Assembly (NCBI GenBank): GCA_020631675.1 | Contig: JAHDGT010000149.1 | Span: forward strand, 1 to 9,548 | From: Bacteroidota bacterium | GTDB taxonomy: Bacteria; Bacteroidota; Bacteroidia; Chitinophagales; UBA2359 | Length of the DNA stretch: 9,548 nucleotides | Reading direction: 5' to 3' | Shown here: piece after piece, positions 1 to 7,760 of the stretch | Numbering within the stretch: the stretch's first letter is position 1 | How the letters are laid out: every line of letters begins with the position of its first letter | Notes under the pieces: generated by a model | What the model was told of the DNA's origin: nothing | Databases searched by the model: none | The model's input: the letters and a program-made list of their open reading frames with translations, nothing else | Position numbers and translations under genes: made by a program

Positions 1-94
1 CTTCAAAATCAAGCACTTAGGCGCGGTTCAGATGAAAAACTTTAAACTACCTCATTGATTACCCGTTGGTTAAGCATTCCTAAATCCCTTTGAT
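1..94. other. Left edge; possible 3' tail of an upstream gene
   Basis: This stretch precedes the MCE gene. Two + strand frames are open from the window edge: one ends at the TAA at 43-45 (tail LQNQALRRGSDEKL), the other at the TGA at 56-58 (tail FKIKHLGAVQMKNFKLPH). Either could be the end of an upstream co-oriented gene. In many Bacteroidota an N-acetylmuramoyl-L-alanine amidase precedes this MCE gene, but neither tail is long enough to recognise. I see no convincing promoter or Shine-Dalgarno sequence here. Confidence 0.25.
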
Positions 95-1132
95 TTGAAA
101 TTGAGTAACGAAACCAAAGTAGGCTTATTAGCTATTGTGGCCTTGGCGATATTGATCTTTGGTTACAACTTCTTAAAAGGTAAAAACCTTTTTGGTGGTC
201 AGCATTTGGTATCTGCCGAATATGAACGGGTGGACGGCTTGCTGCCCGCGAACCCGATTCAGCTGAGCGGTTTGCAAGTGGGGATCGTTGATGATATCTA
301 CTTGAAGAAAGATGGTTCCGGTAAAGTAGTGGTGGACATGCTATTGGATCCGCATGTCAATGTACCGACGGACAGTAAAGTGACGATCGTGAGTTTGGGC
401 TTGCTGGGGGATAAAGGGATACGCCTTGATCTGGGCAAGAACAATACTTATGTAAAAGGCGGTGATCAATTGACGGGTGAGATAGAAACGGACATGATGT
501 CTATGGTGGAAAAGGAGCTACTACCGATTAAAAACAAGGTAGAAGTGATGATGGGCAGCCTGGATTCTACGATCAACTCTGTTAATACTTTGTTGGGTTC
601 TGATGAATTGCAAAAAGCTTTAAAGGGGCTGAATTCAACGATCGGTTCTGTGCAGACCACTTTAAAGAGCACGAATAAAGTGATCACGGATGTTGGCGAG
701 TTCACGGATACGGACATGCATAAGATCAGTGCGATCTTAGATGATGCTAAAGTTTTGACCAGCCAGTTGAACAGCATGAGCAGTCAGCTGAAAGGTACGA
801 TGAGCAAGGTGGATCTGGTATTGGACGATACAAAGAAGATCACTGGAAATTTAAGTACTGCCGACTTGAAGAAAACGGTTGATGAAGCAAATGCTATGAT
901 CGCTAAGCTGAGTGGCATTGCGGATCAGGTAGAAAATGGAGATGGCTCTGTTGGCATGCTGCTGAAAGATGGCAGACTGTATGAGGACATTGACAAGGTG
1001 ATGGCTAATTTGAGCTCTTTGTTGGCGGATATGCAAGCGCACCCTAAGGACTATGTGAGTTTCTCTTTGATAGAACGTAGAGATCGTTCTGAGCGGAAAG
1101 AGAAGAAGAGAAAGAAGAATGAGGGGTACTGA
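95..1132 (+). CDS. MCE/MlaD family lipid-transport protein, membrane anchored
   Basis: This 345-residue protein belongs to the MlaD/MCE family, the periplasmic substrate-binding part of phospholipid transport systems between inner and outer membrane. Seen in the sequence: a short N-terminus (MKLSNETK), one membrane anchor at about residues 9-25, a single MCE domain at about 37-115 (including QLSGLQVGIVDDI and LGLLGDKGIRLDLG), then a long polar helical stretch at about 138-315 likely to form a coiled coil or tunnel. A family-like C-terminal block (GDGSVGMLLKDGRLYEDI, about 282-299) precedes a very basic tail (ERRDRSERKEKKRKK). The start is TTG at 95: the frame is closed by TAA at 71-73, there is no ATG between, and the resulting N-terminus matches relatives in length and motif. 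A second TTG lies at 101. Its ATPase and permease partners are not in the window. The OstA-like gene follows after 88 bp. Confidence 0.9.
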   Translation: MKLSNETKVGLLAIVALAILIFGYNFLKGKNLFGGQHLVSAEYERVDGLLPANPIQLSGLQVGIVDDIYLKKDGSGKVVVDMLLDPHVNVPTDSKVTIVSLGLLGDKGIRLDLGKNNTYVKGGDQLTGEIETDMMSMVEKELLPIKNKVEVMMGSLDSTINSVNTLLGSDELQKALKGLNSTIGSVQTTLKSTNKVITDVGEFTDTDMHKISAILDDAKVLTSQLNSMSSQLKGTMSKVDLVLDDTKKITGNLSTADLKKTVDEANAMIAKLSGIADQVENGDGSVGMLLKDGRLYEDIDKVMANLSSLLADMQAHPKDYVSFSLIERRDRSERKEKKRKKNEGY

Positions 1133-1157
1133 TAGACTCGAGACATGAGATTTTTAA

Positions 1158-1191
1158 TTGTAAAGTCCCATATATTTTCGTTGTACTTTTT
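1158..1191 (+). promoter_or_regulatory. Weak candidate promoter for the OstA-like gene
   Basis: TTG at 1158-1160 followed after 23 bases by TACTTTTT (1184-1191) resembles the Bacteroidota -33/-7 pattern (TTTG, then TAnnTTTG), with the last G missing. An overlapping alternative -7 box is TATATTTT at 1171-1178. The region is AT-rich, so a chance match is quite possible. Confidence 0.2.
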
Positions 1192-1192
1192 A

Positions 1193-1204
1193 GAGACCCG
1201 TCTC
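1193..1204. repeat. Short palindrome GAGAC-CC-GTCTC
   Basis: GAGACCCGTCTC is a perfect 5-bp inverted repeat with a 2-base centre, lying 17 bases before the ATG of the OstA-like gene and just after the weak promoter boxes. In RNA it could fold as a 4-bp stem with a 4-base loop followed by AAAATATTTTT. It could be an operator or a minor hairpin; nothing in the sequence decides. Confidence 0.35.
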
Positions 1205-1220
1205 AAAATATTTTTCAATT

Positions 1221-3206
1221 ATGCTACGACTTTCAATTGGTCGTTCTCCAATTAAAGAATCAGTTTTGACTTTTTACTCGACACGCCTGTCCTGCATAGG
1301 GATCGGCGTGTTGTTGTTTATTGTCATGTTGCTTAGCTCTAATGGAGCACTTTTGGCACAGGAGGATAGTGGGCAAAAGGAAAAGCGTGGCTTACGTAAA
1401 GGACGTGCCGCCAAAAAAGCGAAATTATTGGAGGCGAATCCGCAGGATGGAGAGGATAAGGGCGAGCGGGACGAAAATGATACTGAAATCCATATCATAC
1501 ATAGTGACCGCTTGGTGGTGAACCGACTGGAGGATGATAGTAAGCAACGCTTGATCGGTGATGTGGAGATCGAGCAAGGAAACATGCGTTTGTTATGTGA
1601 TAGTGCTCGTTTTTACCAACGCAAAAACAATGTGGAGGCTTTTGGGAATATTGTGATCGAGCAGGGGGATTCTGTAACGATCAAAGCGGACAAGCTCTAT
1701 TATGATGGTAACTCAAGAGAGGCTACACTCTATGGGAATGTATACCTAACGGATAAAGAATCAGAGATCGAGGCGGATACTTTGATCTATGACCTCATCA
1801 CTAAGCGAGCCATTCTCGTTCCCGATGTGCGCATGAAGGATGGTACGAGTAGGGTAAGGTCAGATTCGCTGACCTATTTCGTCAATACGAAAACCGCTTA
1901 TTTAAATGGTAATGTGGAAATGACCGATGATGAGGTTTTCGCACAATCTGACTCTTTGAGGTATAATGTGAATACAACTGATGCCGAGCTATATGGCAAT
2001 GTGCAGTTCAAGGATGATGCGAATGAATTAGAGGCGGATCAGATGAGTTACAATGTAAATGACCAGAAAGGGAATTACAGAGGGAATGGTAGGCTAAAAA
2101 ATGAAGATACCACCATCACATCTGAACGGGGGGATTATTTCGGAGATACTAAGACCGTGACTTTTGAGGAAAATGTACATTTGGTCTCTCCACAGTATGA
2201 CATGAAAACCGATCAATTGGTCTATAATACAGAAACCGAATTGGCCAATATGAATGGTCCGACTGAAATTGTTACTGAAGATGGGACCATTGTCATTCAA
2301 TCTGGTAGTTATGATCTGAAGAACGACCGACTGATCACTGACAAGCGGGCAACAGTTAATGAAGGGGGTAATACATTAACAGCGGATAATCTGAATTACG
2401 ATAAGAATACAGGAGAAGGATTTGCTTCTGGTAAAGTGGTCTGGTATGATGAAGAACGGGATCTAACCATATACAGTGAGGAATTGCGTTTATTCGAGGA
2501 AGATGAAAGAGTGATCGCATACGAGGAGGTCTTGTTGACGAAAGAGTTAGATGGCGATACCCTATACCTGATAGCTGACACCTTGACCACTTTCGCTCAA
2601 GCGGCTGAAAGGGATAGTATTACTGGTGCATTAGTAGAGAAAGAAGGGCTTTACGCTTATCATAATGTCAGAATCTACAAGAGTGATATGCAAGGGATTT
2701 GCGATTCTTTAGTCTACGACCTAACTGATTCTACTTTTCAAATGTACCAAGACCCTATTCTATGGGTAGAACAACATCAGTTAGAAGCTGATACATTACT
2801 TCTATACACAGAAAACAATTCTCCCAGCAAGATAGAAATGCGGCACAATGCTTTTCTGGGCACAGCGGTTACTCCCACTGTCTTTGACCAAGTGAAAGGA
2901 AGATATGTTTTTGGTGACTTTTTGCGTAACAAAATATCTTCTTTACTCGTAGAAGGAAATGCGGAAAGTATCTATTATGCACAAGAAAATGATGGTTCCT
3001 ATTCTGGAATGAATCGTTCAATTAGTGGTAGGATCAAAGTCGTTTTCTCGGAAGGGCAGGTAGACAATATCAGGTTCTTAGACCAGCCCATCGCTACCTT
3101 TTATCCGATAGATCAGATACCACCGCAACAAGCCACTATAAAGGGCTTTCGCTGGAAAACGGAAGAACGCCCTCAGCTCTCTCAATTCATAAGACCTATC
3201 CAGTAA
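1221..3206 (+). CDS. OstA-like (LptA/LptD-N type) periplasmic protein with long repeat solenoid
   Basis: This 661-residue protein is of the OstA-like family, the beta-jellyroll fold of LptA, LptC and the LptD N-terminus that carries lipopolysaccharide across the periplasm. It has a long signal peptide (hydrophobic core about 26-44, likely cleavage ALLA46|Q47) and a charged linker to about 105. From about 111 to 440 it repeats the unit [YL]xGNVxxxxxxxxxxADxLxYD with conserved V/I near residues 115, 144, 174, 203, 232, 261, 319, 406 and 437, a period of 29. Further OstA-like strands follow, and the C-terminus has the block ATFYPIDQIPPQQATIKGF (about 625-643), as I recall from Bacteroidota OstA-like proteins. 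It is far longer than E. coli LptA (about 185 residues), so the name lptA is not assigned. The ATG at 1221 is the first start; an internal GTG near codon 30 would destroy the signal peptide. Confidence 0.88.
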   Translation: MLRLSIGRSPIKESVLTFYSTRLSCIGIGVLLFIVMLLSSNGALLAQEDSGQKEKRGLRKGRAAKKAKLLEANPQDGEDKGERDENDTEIHIIHSDRLVVNRLEDDSKQRLIGDVEIEQGNMRLLCDSARFYQRKNNVEAFGNIVIEQGDSVTIKADKLYYDGNSREATLYGNVYLTDKESEIEADTLIYDLITKRAILVPDVRMKDGTSRVRSDSLTYFVNTKTAYLNGNVEMTDDEVFAQSDSLRYNVNTTDAELYGNVQFKDDANELEADQMSYNVNDQKGNYRGNGRLKNEDTTITSERGDYFGDTKTVTFEENVHLVSPQYDMKTDQLVYNTETELANMNGPTEIVTEDGTIVIQSGSYDLKNDRLITDKRATVNEGGNTLTADNLNYDKNTGEGFASGKVVWYDEERDLTIYSEELRLFEEDERVIAYEEVLLTKELDGDTLYLIADTLTTFAQAAERDSITGALVEKEGLYAYHNVRIYKSDMQGICDSLVYDLTDSTFQMYQDPILWVEQHQLEADTLLLYTENNSPSKIEMRHNAFLGTAVTPTVFDQVKGRYVFGDFLRNKISSLLVEGNAESIYYAQENDGSYSGMNRSISGRIKVVFSEGQVDNIRFLDQPIATFYPIDQIPPQQATIKGFRWKTEERPQLSQFIRPIQ

Positions 3207-3509
3207 TTGGACATAGGTACTATACTATAGGTATGTGCACAGCTCTTCTGTTAAAGCTGAGCACCAACAAACGCAATTATTTGATATGCATTCTTTTGCG
3301 TTGGCATATTTATAGTATAGTATGTAAAAGAATAAGTAACTGTTTATATCGTGCAAATTTGGTTGATGGATCAAGATATTCCGACCAGCTAATGCTATTC
3401 GCACCCCATATTAAATAGTTACGACAATAGGTGTATGAGTATCATCAATTAATCTGATTTCAGACTTATATTTAATGTGTGAGCATTCCTTTGTTGATGA
3501 ATACGATAC
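3207..3509. other. 303-bp gene-free spacer before the kinase pair
   Basis: No convincing gene lies here. A 61-codon + strand ORF (3233-3418) has no recognisable content, an unusual cysteine/lysine/arginine mix, and runs straight through the inverted repeats, so I treat it as chance. The first 115 bases hold a nested inverted-repeat structure (separate entry). The remaining AT-rich 3323-3509 shows no TAnnTTTG box or clear terminator that I can see, so the promoter of the first kinase is not identified. Confidence 0.6.
3218..3322. repeat. Nested inverted repeats: three-way-junction-like element or paired operators
   Basis: TACTATACTATA (3218-3229) is the perfect reverse complement of TATAGTATAGTA (3311-3322), a 12-bp outer stem. 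Enclosed are two further hairpins. One is GTGC-AC-AGCT (3235-3244) pairing with AGCT-GA-GCAC (3255-3264) around a 2x2 internal loop; the other is AACGCAA (3270-3276) with TTGCGTT (3296-3302). All three nest without conflict, giving a 105-base three-way junction. Alternatively the arms are two protein sites: CTATA-c-TATAG (3220-3230) is itself a perfect palindrome and TTATAgTATAG (3310-3320) nearly repeats it, 90 bp centre to centre. A 7-bp direct repeat ATAGGTA (3213-3219, 3227-3233) overlaps the first. The base pairing is certain; the function is unknown. Confidence 0.6.
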
Positions 3510-5291
3510 ATGAAAACCCTATACATGTATTTGAGTACATTATATTCCAATATCATTTTTGAACCGTCGTTGGTATTTTTAAATTCCATCGACCCAACTC
3601 TATTGATCAGTTTATTACTAATTGTTTTCTTCATTGGTTTACTTGCCACTATTATCATTTTTGACAACAACAAAAAAGTTGCTTTTTTAAGTGGTTTATT
3701 TTTAGTTTTTAGTTTCATATCTTATCTGACTCTACCTTTTACCAGCTTTTTACTACTCTGTTTCGCAGCAGCGGTTTTATGTTTAGCATCTTATGCACTT
3801 TTCCAAAACCGGAATAGATCATACGCTAAAGATAAATTTGATTTTCTGAGACATAAGCAGATCATAGACAATCTGCCTGATGGCATTATGCTTTATGATC
3901 CTGAGAAAAATGAAATCATCCAATCCAATGCGCCTTTAGAGGGGCTATTAGACTTATCCAATAAAACAGAAGCAGATAGCTTAAACAGAAAAGTATATTT
4001 GGATGAGGTTTTATTCTCTAAAATCGGACAACTGACCGATAAGCAACTTCCATTTGAAAAAGACTTTCGCTTACTCAGTGCTAAAGGGAATGAAAAATGG
4101 CTGCATTTGGTATGTGATAAGCTCTATAATAATGCAGCTTCTTCTACTTTGATTTTAAGGTTTTCGGATATATCCGAGTATAAAAGAACCATACTTACGA
4201 ATAGTAAATCCTTAGAATCACTACAACACATTGTCAATAGCTCACCCCTGATGATCTTGTTCATTGACACAGACGGGAAGATCAGAATTCAAGCAGGAAA
4301 AGGGTATAAGAACTTTTCCAGTAAAAGGTCAATTATAGGTAGATCCATTTATGAGCTATTCCCTGATGATTTAACTTTCCATGAGATTTTGAATTTGGCT
4401 TTACAAGGGGAAACCATAAGTACGCATACCAAAAAGAAAAACGCCTGTTTTGAAATGAGCTTTTCGCCCTTTTCCAATTTGCGTTCTAAGCTTATCGGGA
4501 CCCTCTGCGTGGTCTACGATATGACCGAAAAACAAAGAGTGGAAACTGAACTCAAACTCAATTTATCCAAATTAGAGCGCAATAATAAAGAACTCGAACA
4601 TTTAACCAAGATAACCTCGCACGACCTTAAAGAACCATTGCGAACCATTACCAGCTATATTCAGCTTTTAGACCGAAACTATGCGGATCAATTAGACGAG
4701 GCAGCGAAAAGCTATATAGATTTTGCCGTGAGCGGAACGAAAAGCTTACATCAAAGGATCACCGCTTTATCAAAATATGCCGATTTGATGAAGTATCATG
4801 TATTCACCCCTGTAGATTGTAACAAAGCAATACTATTTGCACAGGATAAAATGCAAAATATCATATCACACAAAAGAGCAAGTATCATCATCTCCAAAAG
4901 CTTGCCTACAGTCAGTGGTATATTCCCTCAAATCGTTCAACTGTTTTGTGACTTATTAGAAAACGCACTTCAATATAACATCTCAGACAACCCCTACATT
5001 GAAATAAATTTCCAGAAAAAAGGTAGCTTTTACGAGTTCTCCGTGTCTGATAATGGGATAGGAATACCAGAAGAAATACAGACTAAAGTATTTGATATGT
5101 TCAGTAAAAGCCACATCTTACCAACAAATGAAAAATCCTCAGGTGTTGGCATGGGTCTTGCACTTTGTAAAAAGATCATTGACCGACATAATGGTCAAAT
5201 TTGGTTCGAATCTTCCAAATCTGGAAGCACCTTTTATTTTGAACTCCCGCAAACGGTCGATATTGATGATAATGTCTTAATTCTGAGCTGA
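3510..5291 (+). CDS. Membrane PAS-domain sensor histidine kinase (first of tandem pair)
   Basis: This 593-residue histidine kinase would autophosphorylate on H371 and pass the phosphate to an unidentified response regulator. Domain order: three predicted membrane helices (about 30-52, 57-73, 77-97) with no large periplasmic loop; two PAS-like regions (about 113-228, with NLPDGIMLYD, and 233-345, with IVNSSPLMILFIDTDGKI); a HisKA domain with H-box SHDLKEPLR (H371); and a HATPase domain with N-box LLENALQYN (N485), G1 DNGIGIP (514-520), F-box FDMF and G2 GVGMGL (545-550). All catalytic motifs are present, so it should be active. The membrane-only input domain suggests it senses something inside the membrane or cytoplasm. 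Start ATG 3510, with ATG 3525 an alternative; there is no Shine-Dalgarno. It is followed after 51 bp by a related kinase, probably in one transcript. The ligand cannot be told. Confidence 0.9.
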   Translation: MKTLYMYLSTLYSNIIFEPSLVFLNSIDPTLLISLLLIVFFIGLLATIIIFDNNKKVAFLSGLFLVFSFISYLTLPFTSFLLLCFAAAVLCLASYALFQNRNRSYAKDKFDFLRHKQIIDNLPDGIMLYDPEKNEIIQSNAPLEGLLDLSNKTEADSLNRKVYLDEVLFSKIGQLTDKQLPFEKDFRLLSAKGNEKWLHLVCDKLYNNAASSTLILRFSDISEYKRTILTNSKSLESLQHIVNSSPLMILFIDTDGKIRIQAGKGYKNFSSKRSIIGRSIYELFPDDLTFHEILNLALQGETISTHTKKKNACFEMSFSPFSNLRSKLIGTLCVVYDMTEKQRVETELKLNLSKLERNNKELEHLTKITSHDLKEPLRTITSYIQLLDRNYADQLDEAAKSYIDFAVSGTKSLHQRITALSKYADLMKYHVFTPVDCNKAILFAQDKMQNIISHKRASIIISKSLPTVSGIFPQIVQLFCDLLENALQYNISDNPYIEINFQKKGSFYEFSVSDNGIGIPEEIQTKVFDMFSKSHILPTNEKSSGVGMGLALCKKIIDRHNGQIWFESSKSGSTFYFELPQTVDIDDNVLILS

Positions 5292-5339
5292 ACTTAAGCA
5301 TTGTGAGATTTATCATTTGTATGGCAATTTAAGCTGAAC
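5286..5339 (+). repeat. 8-bp direct repeat AGCTGAAC across the kinase-kinase junction
   Basis: AGCTGAAC occurs at 5286-5293, where it contains the TGA stop of the first kinase, and again at 5332-5339, four bases before the GTG start of the second. The copies are 46 bp apart. This may be chance or a trace of a small duplication. Confidence 0.4.
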
Positions 5340-5342
5340 ACC

Positions 5343-7733
5343 GTGACTCCTCAACAAAATACTGACTCCAATTCAACCTATTCTCTGAATCAGATATCGC
5401 CCTTCCTCAGAAGGCCGAGCAGAAATTCGTTTAGCAAAGAATTCACCCTCTTTATTTTTGGTTTCGCCGTTTTAGCGATCTACTTTTTTCAGTTTGAAGC
5501 GAATGCCGGCACCCCCACAATTCTATTATCCATATTTTATAGTGCTTTAGGAATCTGGGGCTTACTCAACTTGATCTCGGACATCATAAACAAACACTTT
5601 GCACTTGGCTTGGTCATCTTAGGTACAATCTGCACAGGTGGAATGATCTTATTGGGCTATTACGAACAATTCCCTCCGCTGAATTACGCGCTAAGCTGCC
5701 TGACAATTGTTGTGCTCAGTCTACTACTTCCTCATGAGAACAGTAGGTTCTATCTGCCCTTCTCTATTTTGCTGCTTTGCCTCGGCTTGGCTTTTTCAGA
5801 GCCATCTTTTGCCAATAAATCGCAGTTGATCCTGTTCTCCGCACTCATCGGTATACTTGCTTATAAGGGTATAGGTAGGCTTTATAACGTAATGAAAGAC
5901 TACGAGCGATTATCTACAGAATCCCAACATTTTAAAACACACGACATCACTCCTCTAATTTGGTTCGATGAGGACAGTAAAAGATTCGTAGAAAGCAATC
6001 ATGCTGCAAGTAGATTACTGACTGGTCAGACCAAACAATCTCTCGTAGAAATACTGAATGGGGATAAACACCCCATTGCCAAACTTTTCAAAACGCAATA
6101 CCCTAGTATCATTAGCGAGATAAATGTGAATGATCAATGGAAGTATGTTCAAAACTTTACTTTCGGCAATGTTACCCAACTTGTCGGCTTAACTGTCAGT
6201 CGAATTCAACTGAATGATAAAAGTCGACTTTTAGTACAGGTCAACAATCAGTCTAATCAATATGCGGCCAAGCAAGCCCTATCCCTACTTCAGTCCGCAC
6301 TAAGTCAAATCTCTTCACCTGTACTCATTCTGAGTAAAGACCACAAAGTCATCTTCAGCAATAGGGCGGTGGATCGTTTCTTCAATCGTTCAAACTCAAA
6401 GAGCCATTTGCAATCTGTAGAAGAACTACAGCTTTTCAAAGCCTCTAACCTATTGTACAATGAAAATTTTTGGCAAACCTTATTGCAAACAGCTTATCAA
6501 AAAGAAATAACCAGCTATGTAGATAGCAATGGGCACCAAAAAAAATTAGAGGTGACCTATAACCTTGTCTCTACAGACAAAGGATTTTACAATTGTATCG
6601 TCATTCAAGATGTCACCCAACGCGAACAGACTTTAAGGGTCATAAAAACCAGCGAGCATCAGTTCAGGACCATCTTTCAAAATGCACCGATGGGTATCAT
6701 CATCATCGATATGAACAAAGAGATCCTAGATGCCAATGAGCAACTGGCCGCTCTGCTCGGTTATGATTCCAAAGTTTCCCTCATAGGATCGAATATCGAT
6801 CAGTTCGTACATCCTGAAGATATGGACAAGTCCATTGTGACCAAGTTCCAAACAGGTCAATCCAATGATGTGCATCACGTTGAAAAACGCTACCGTAAAA
6901 AAAATGGGGATTACGTATGGTGTGAACTGACCTCCGCACTCTATTATGAAGACCCCAATGATACCATTCCCACCTATGCGGTAGGTATGGTCCAAGACAT
7001 CTCAGAGCGCATAGCCTCCGCCAAAGCGATTCGTTCCTATGCCTCCAAAATAGAACAGAGCAATAAAGAATTAGAACAATTCGCCTACGCTATATCTCAT
7101 GACCTCCAAGAGCCCCTCCGTATGGTGAGCAGCTATCTTCAGATCATTGACCGAAGATATAGCGCACTATTGCCCAAAGAAGCCCATGAGTATATCCATT
7201 TCGCGGTTGACGGCTCCAAGCGAATGGGAGACCTTATTCAAGGGGTACTCGCCTACTCCCGTATCAATACACAAGGTAAAGATTTCGAACCTACCAACCT
7301 GAACGAAGTACTTGAGGTCATTCGTCTGGATCTTCGCCCAAGCATAGCCACTAATGAGGCAAGCATACACGCGGTAGAACTGCCAATGGTGCAAGCCGAC
7401 CGCATTCAAATGATCCGGCTTTTCACCAACCTTATCGGCAATGCGATCCGATACCGCAGTGAAGCCCCTCCAGTTATCATGATCGACTACCAAAAACAAA
7501 ACGATGAATACCTGTTCTCCATCAAAGACAATGGTATAGGTATTGACCCAGAATACAGCGATAAAATATTCGGACTGTTCCAACGCTTACACCAACGCAG
7601 TGATTATCCCGGTTCTGGCATTGGCTTATCCCTCTGTCAACGTATTGTCGCCCGTCACGGTGGTAAAATATGGGTAGAATCCGCACTTGGCGAAGGAGCC
7701 ACCTTCTTCTTTACATTAGCCGCGGTCGACTAA
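5343..7733 (+). CDS. Multi-pass membrane PAS-domain sensor histidine kinase (second of tandem pair)
   Basis: This 796-residue histidine kinase has about six predicted membrane helices (roughly 33-50, 59-80, 87-107, 113-129, 137-151, 162-178). Two weakly PAS-like regions follow (about 200-300 and 318-425), then a clear PAS/PAC domain (about 435-555; FQNAPMGIIIIDMNKEILDANEQL, YRKKNGDYVWCELTS, VGMVQDISERI, shown in parts). HisKA has the H-box AISHDLQEPLRMVSSYLQ (H586). HATPase has N-box NLIGNAIRYR (N700), G1 DNGIGID (729-735), F-box FGLFQRLH and G2 GSGIGLSL (757-764), all intact. The kinase core resembles PAS/phytochrome-type kinases and is clearly paralogous to the upstream gene (shared NKELE linker, SHDL.EPLR, IHFAVDGSK versus IDFAVSGTK). 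The start is GTG 5343: the frame is closed by TGA at 5304-5306 and has no ATG until about codon 101. No receiver domain or response regulator is adjacent, so its target is unknown. Confidence 0.9.
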   Translation: MTPQQNTDSNSTYSLNQISPFLRRPSRNSFSKEFTLFIFGFAVLAIYFFQFEANAGTPTILLSIFYSALGIWGLLNLISDIINKHFALGLVILGTICTGGMILLGYYEQFPPLNYALSCLTIVVLSLLLPHENSRFYLPFSILLLCLGLAFSEPSFANKSQLILFSALIGILAYKGIGRLYNVMKDYERLSTESQHFKTHDITPLIWFDEDSKRFVESNHAASRLLTGQTKQSLVEILNGDKHPIAKLFKTQYPSIISEINVNDQWKYVQNFTFGNVTQLVGLTVSRIQLNDKSRLLVQVNNQSNQYAAKQALSLLQSALSQISSPVLILSKDHKVIFSNRAVDRFFNRSNSKSHLQSVEELQLFKASNLLYNENFWQTLLQTAYQKEITSYVDSNGHQKKLEVTYNLVSTDKGFYNCIVIQDVTQREQTLRVIKTSEHQFRTIFQNAPMGIIIIDMNKEILDANEQLAALLGYDSKVSLIGSNIDQFVHPEDMDKSIVTKFQTGQSNDVHHVEKRYRKKNGDYVWCELTSALYYEDPNDTIPTYAVGMVQDISERIASAKAIRSYASKIEQSNKELEQFAYAISHDLQEPLRMVSSYLQIIDRRYSALLPKEAHEYIHFAVDGSKRMGDLIQGVLAYSRINTQGKDFEPTNLNEVLEVIRLDLRPSIATNEASIHAVELPMVQADRIQMIRLFTNLIGNAIRYRSEAPPVIMIDYQKQNDEYLFSIKDNGIGIDPEYSDKIFGLFQRLHQRSDYPGSGIGLSLCQRIVARHGGKIWVESALGEGATFFFTLAAVD

Positions 7734-7760
7734 ACCATTGTATCTCCATTTTTGTTAGTT

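Noticed and set aside
3233..3418. 61-codon + strand ORF between the OstA-like gene and the first kinase
   Set aside because: It runs through the inverted repeats and has no recognisable motif, family-like composition or start signal. A chance ORF is more likely.
3207..3509. dif (XerC/XerD) site, sought because of the nearby skew reversal
   Set aside because: Only partial likeness at about 3301-3330 (GGCATAT and GTATGTAAAA); the spacing between halves is about 10 bases instead of about 6, and the XerC half is poor.
3323..3509. Promoter for the first kinase
   Set aside because: No TAnnTTTG box was found. TTTG at about 3357 and 3490 lack a -7 partner at the usual distance.
7167..7583. 138-codon ORF on the minus strand
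   Set aside because: It lies wholly inside the HisKA/HATPase region of the second kinase, whose motifs are intact on the + strand. It is an antisense shadow.
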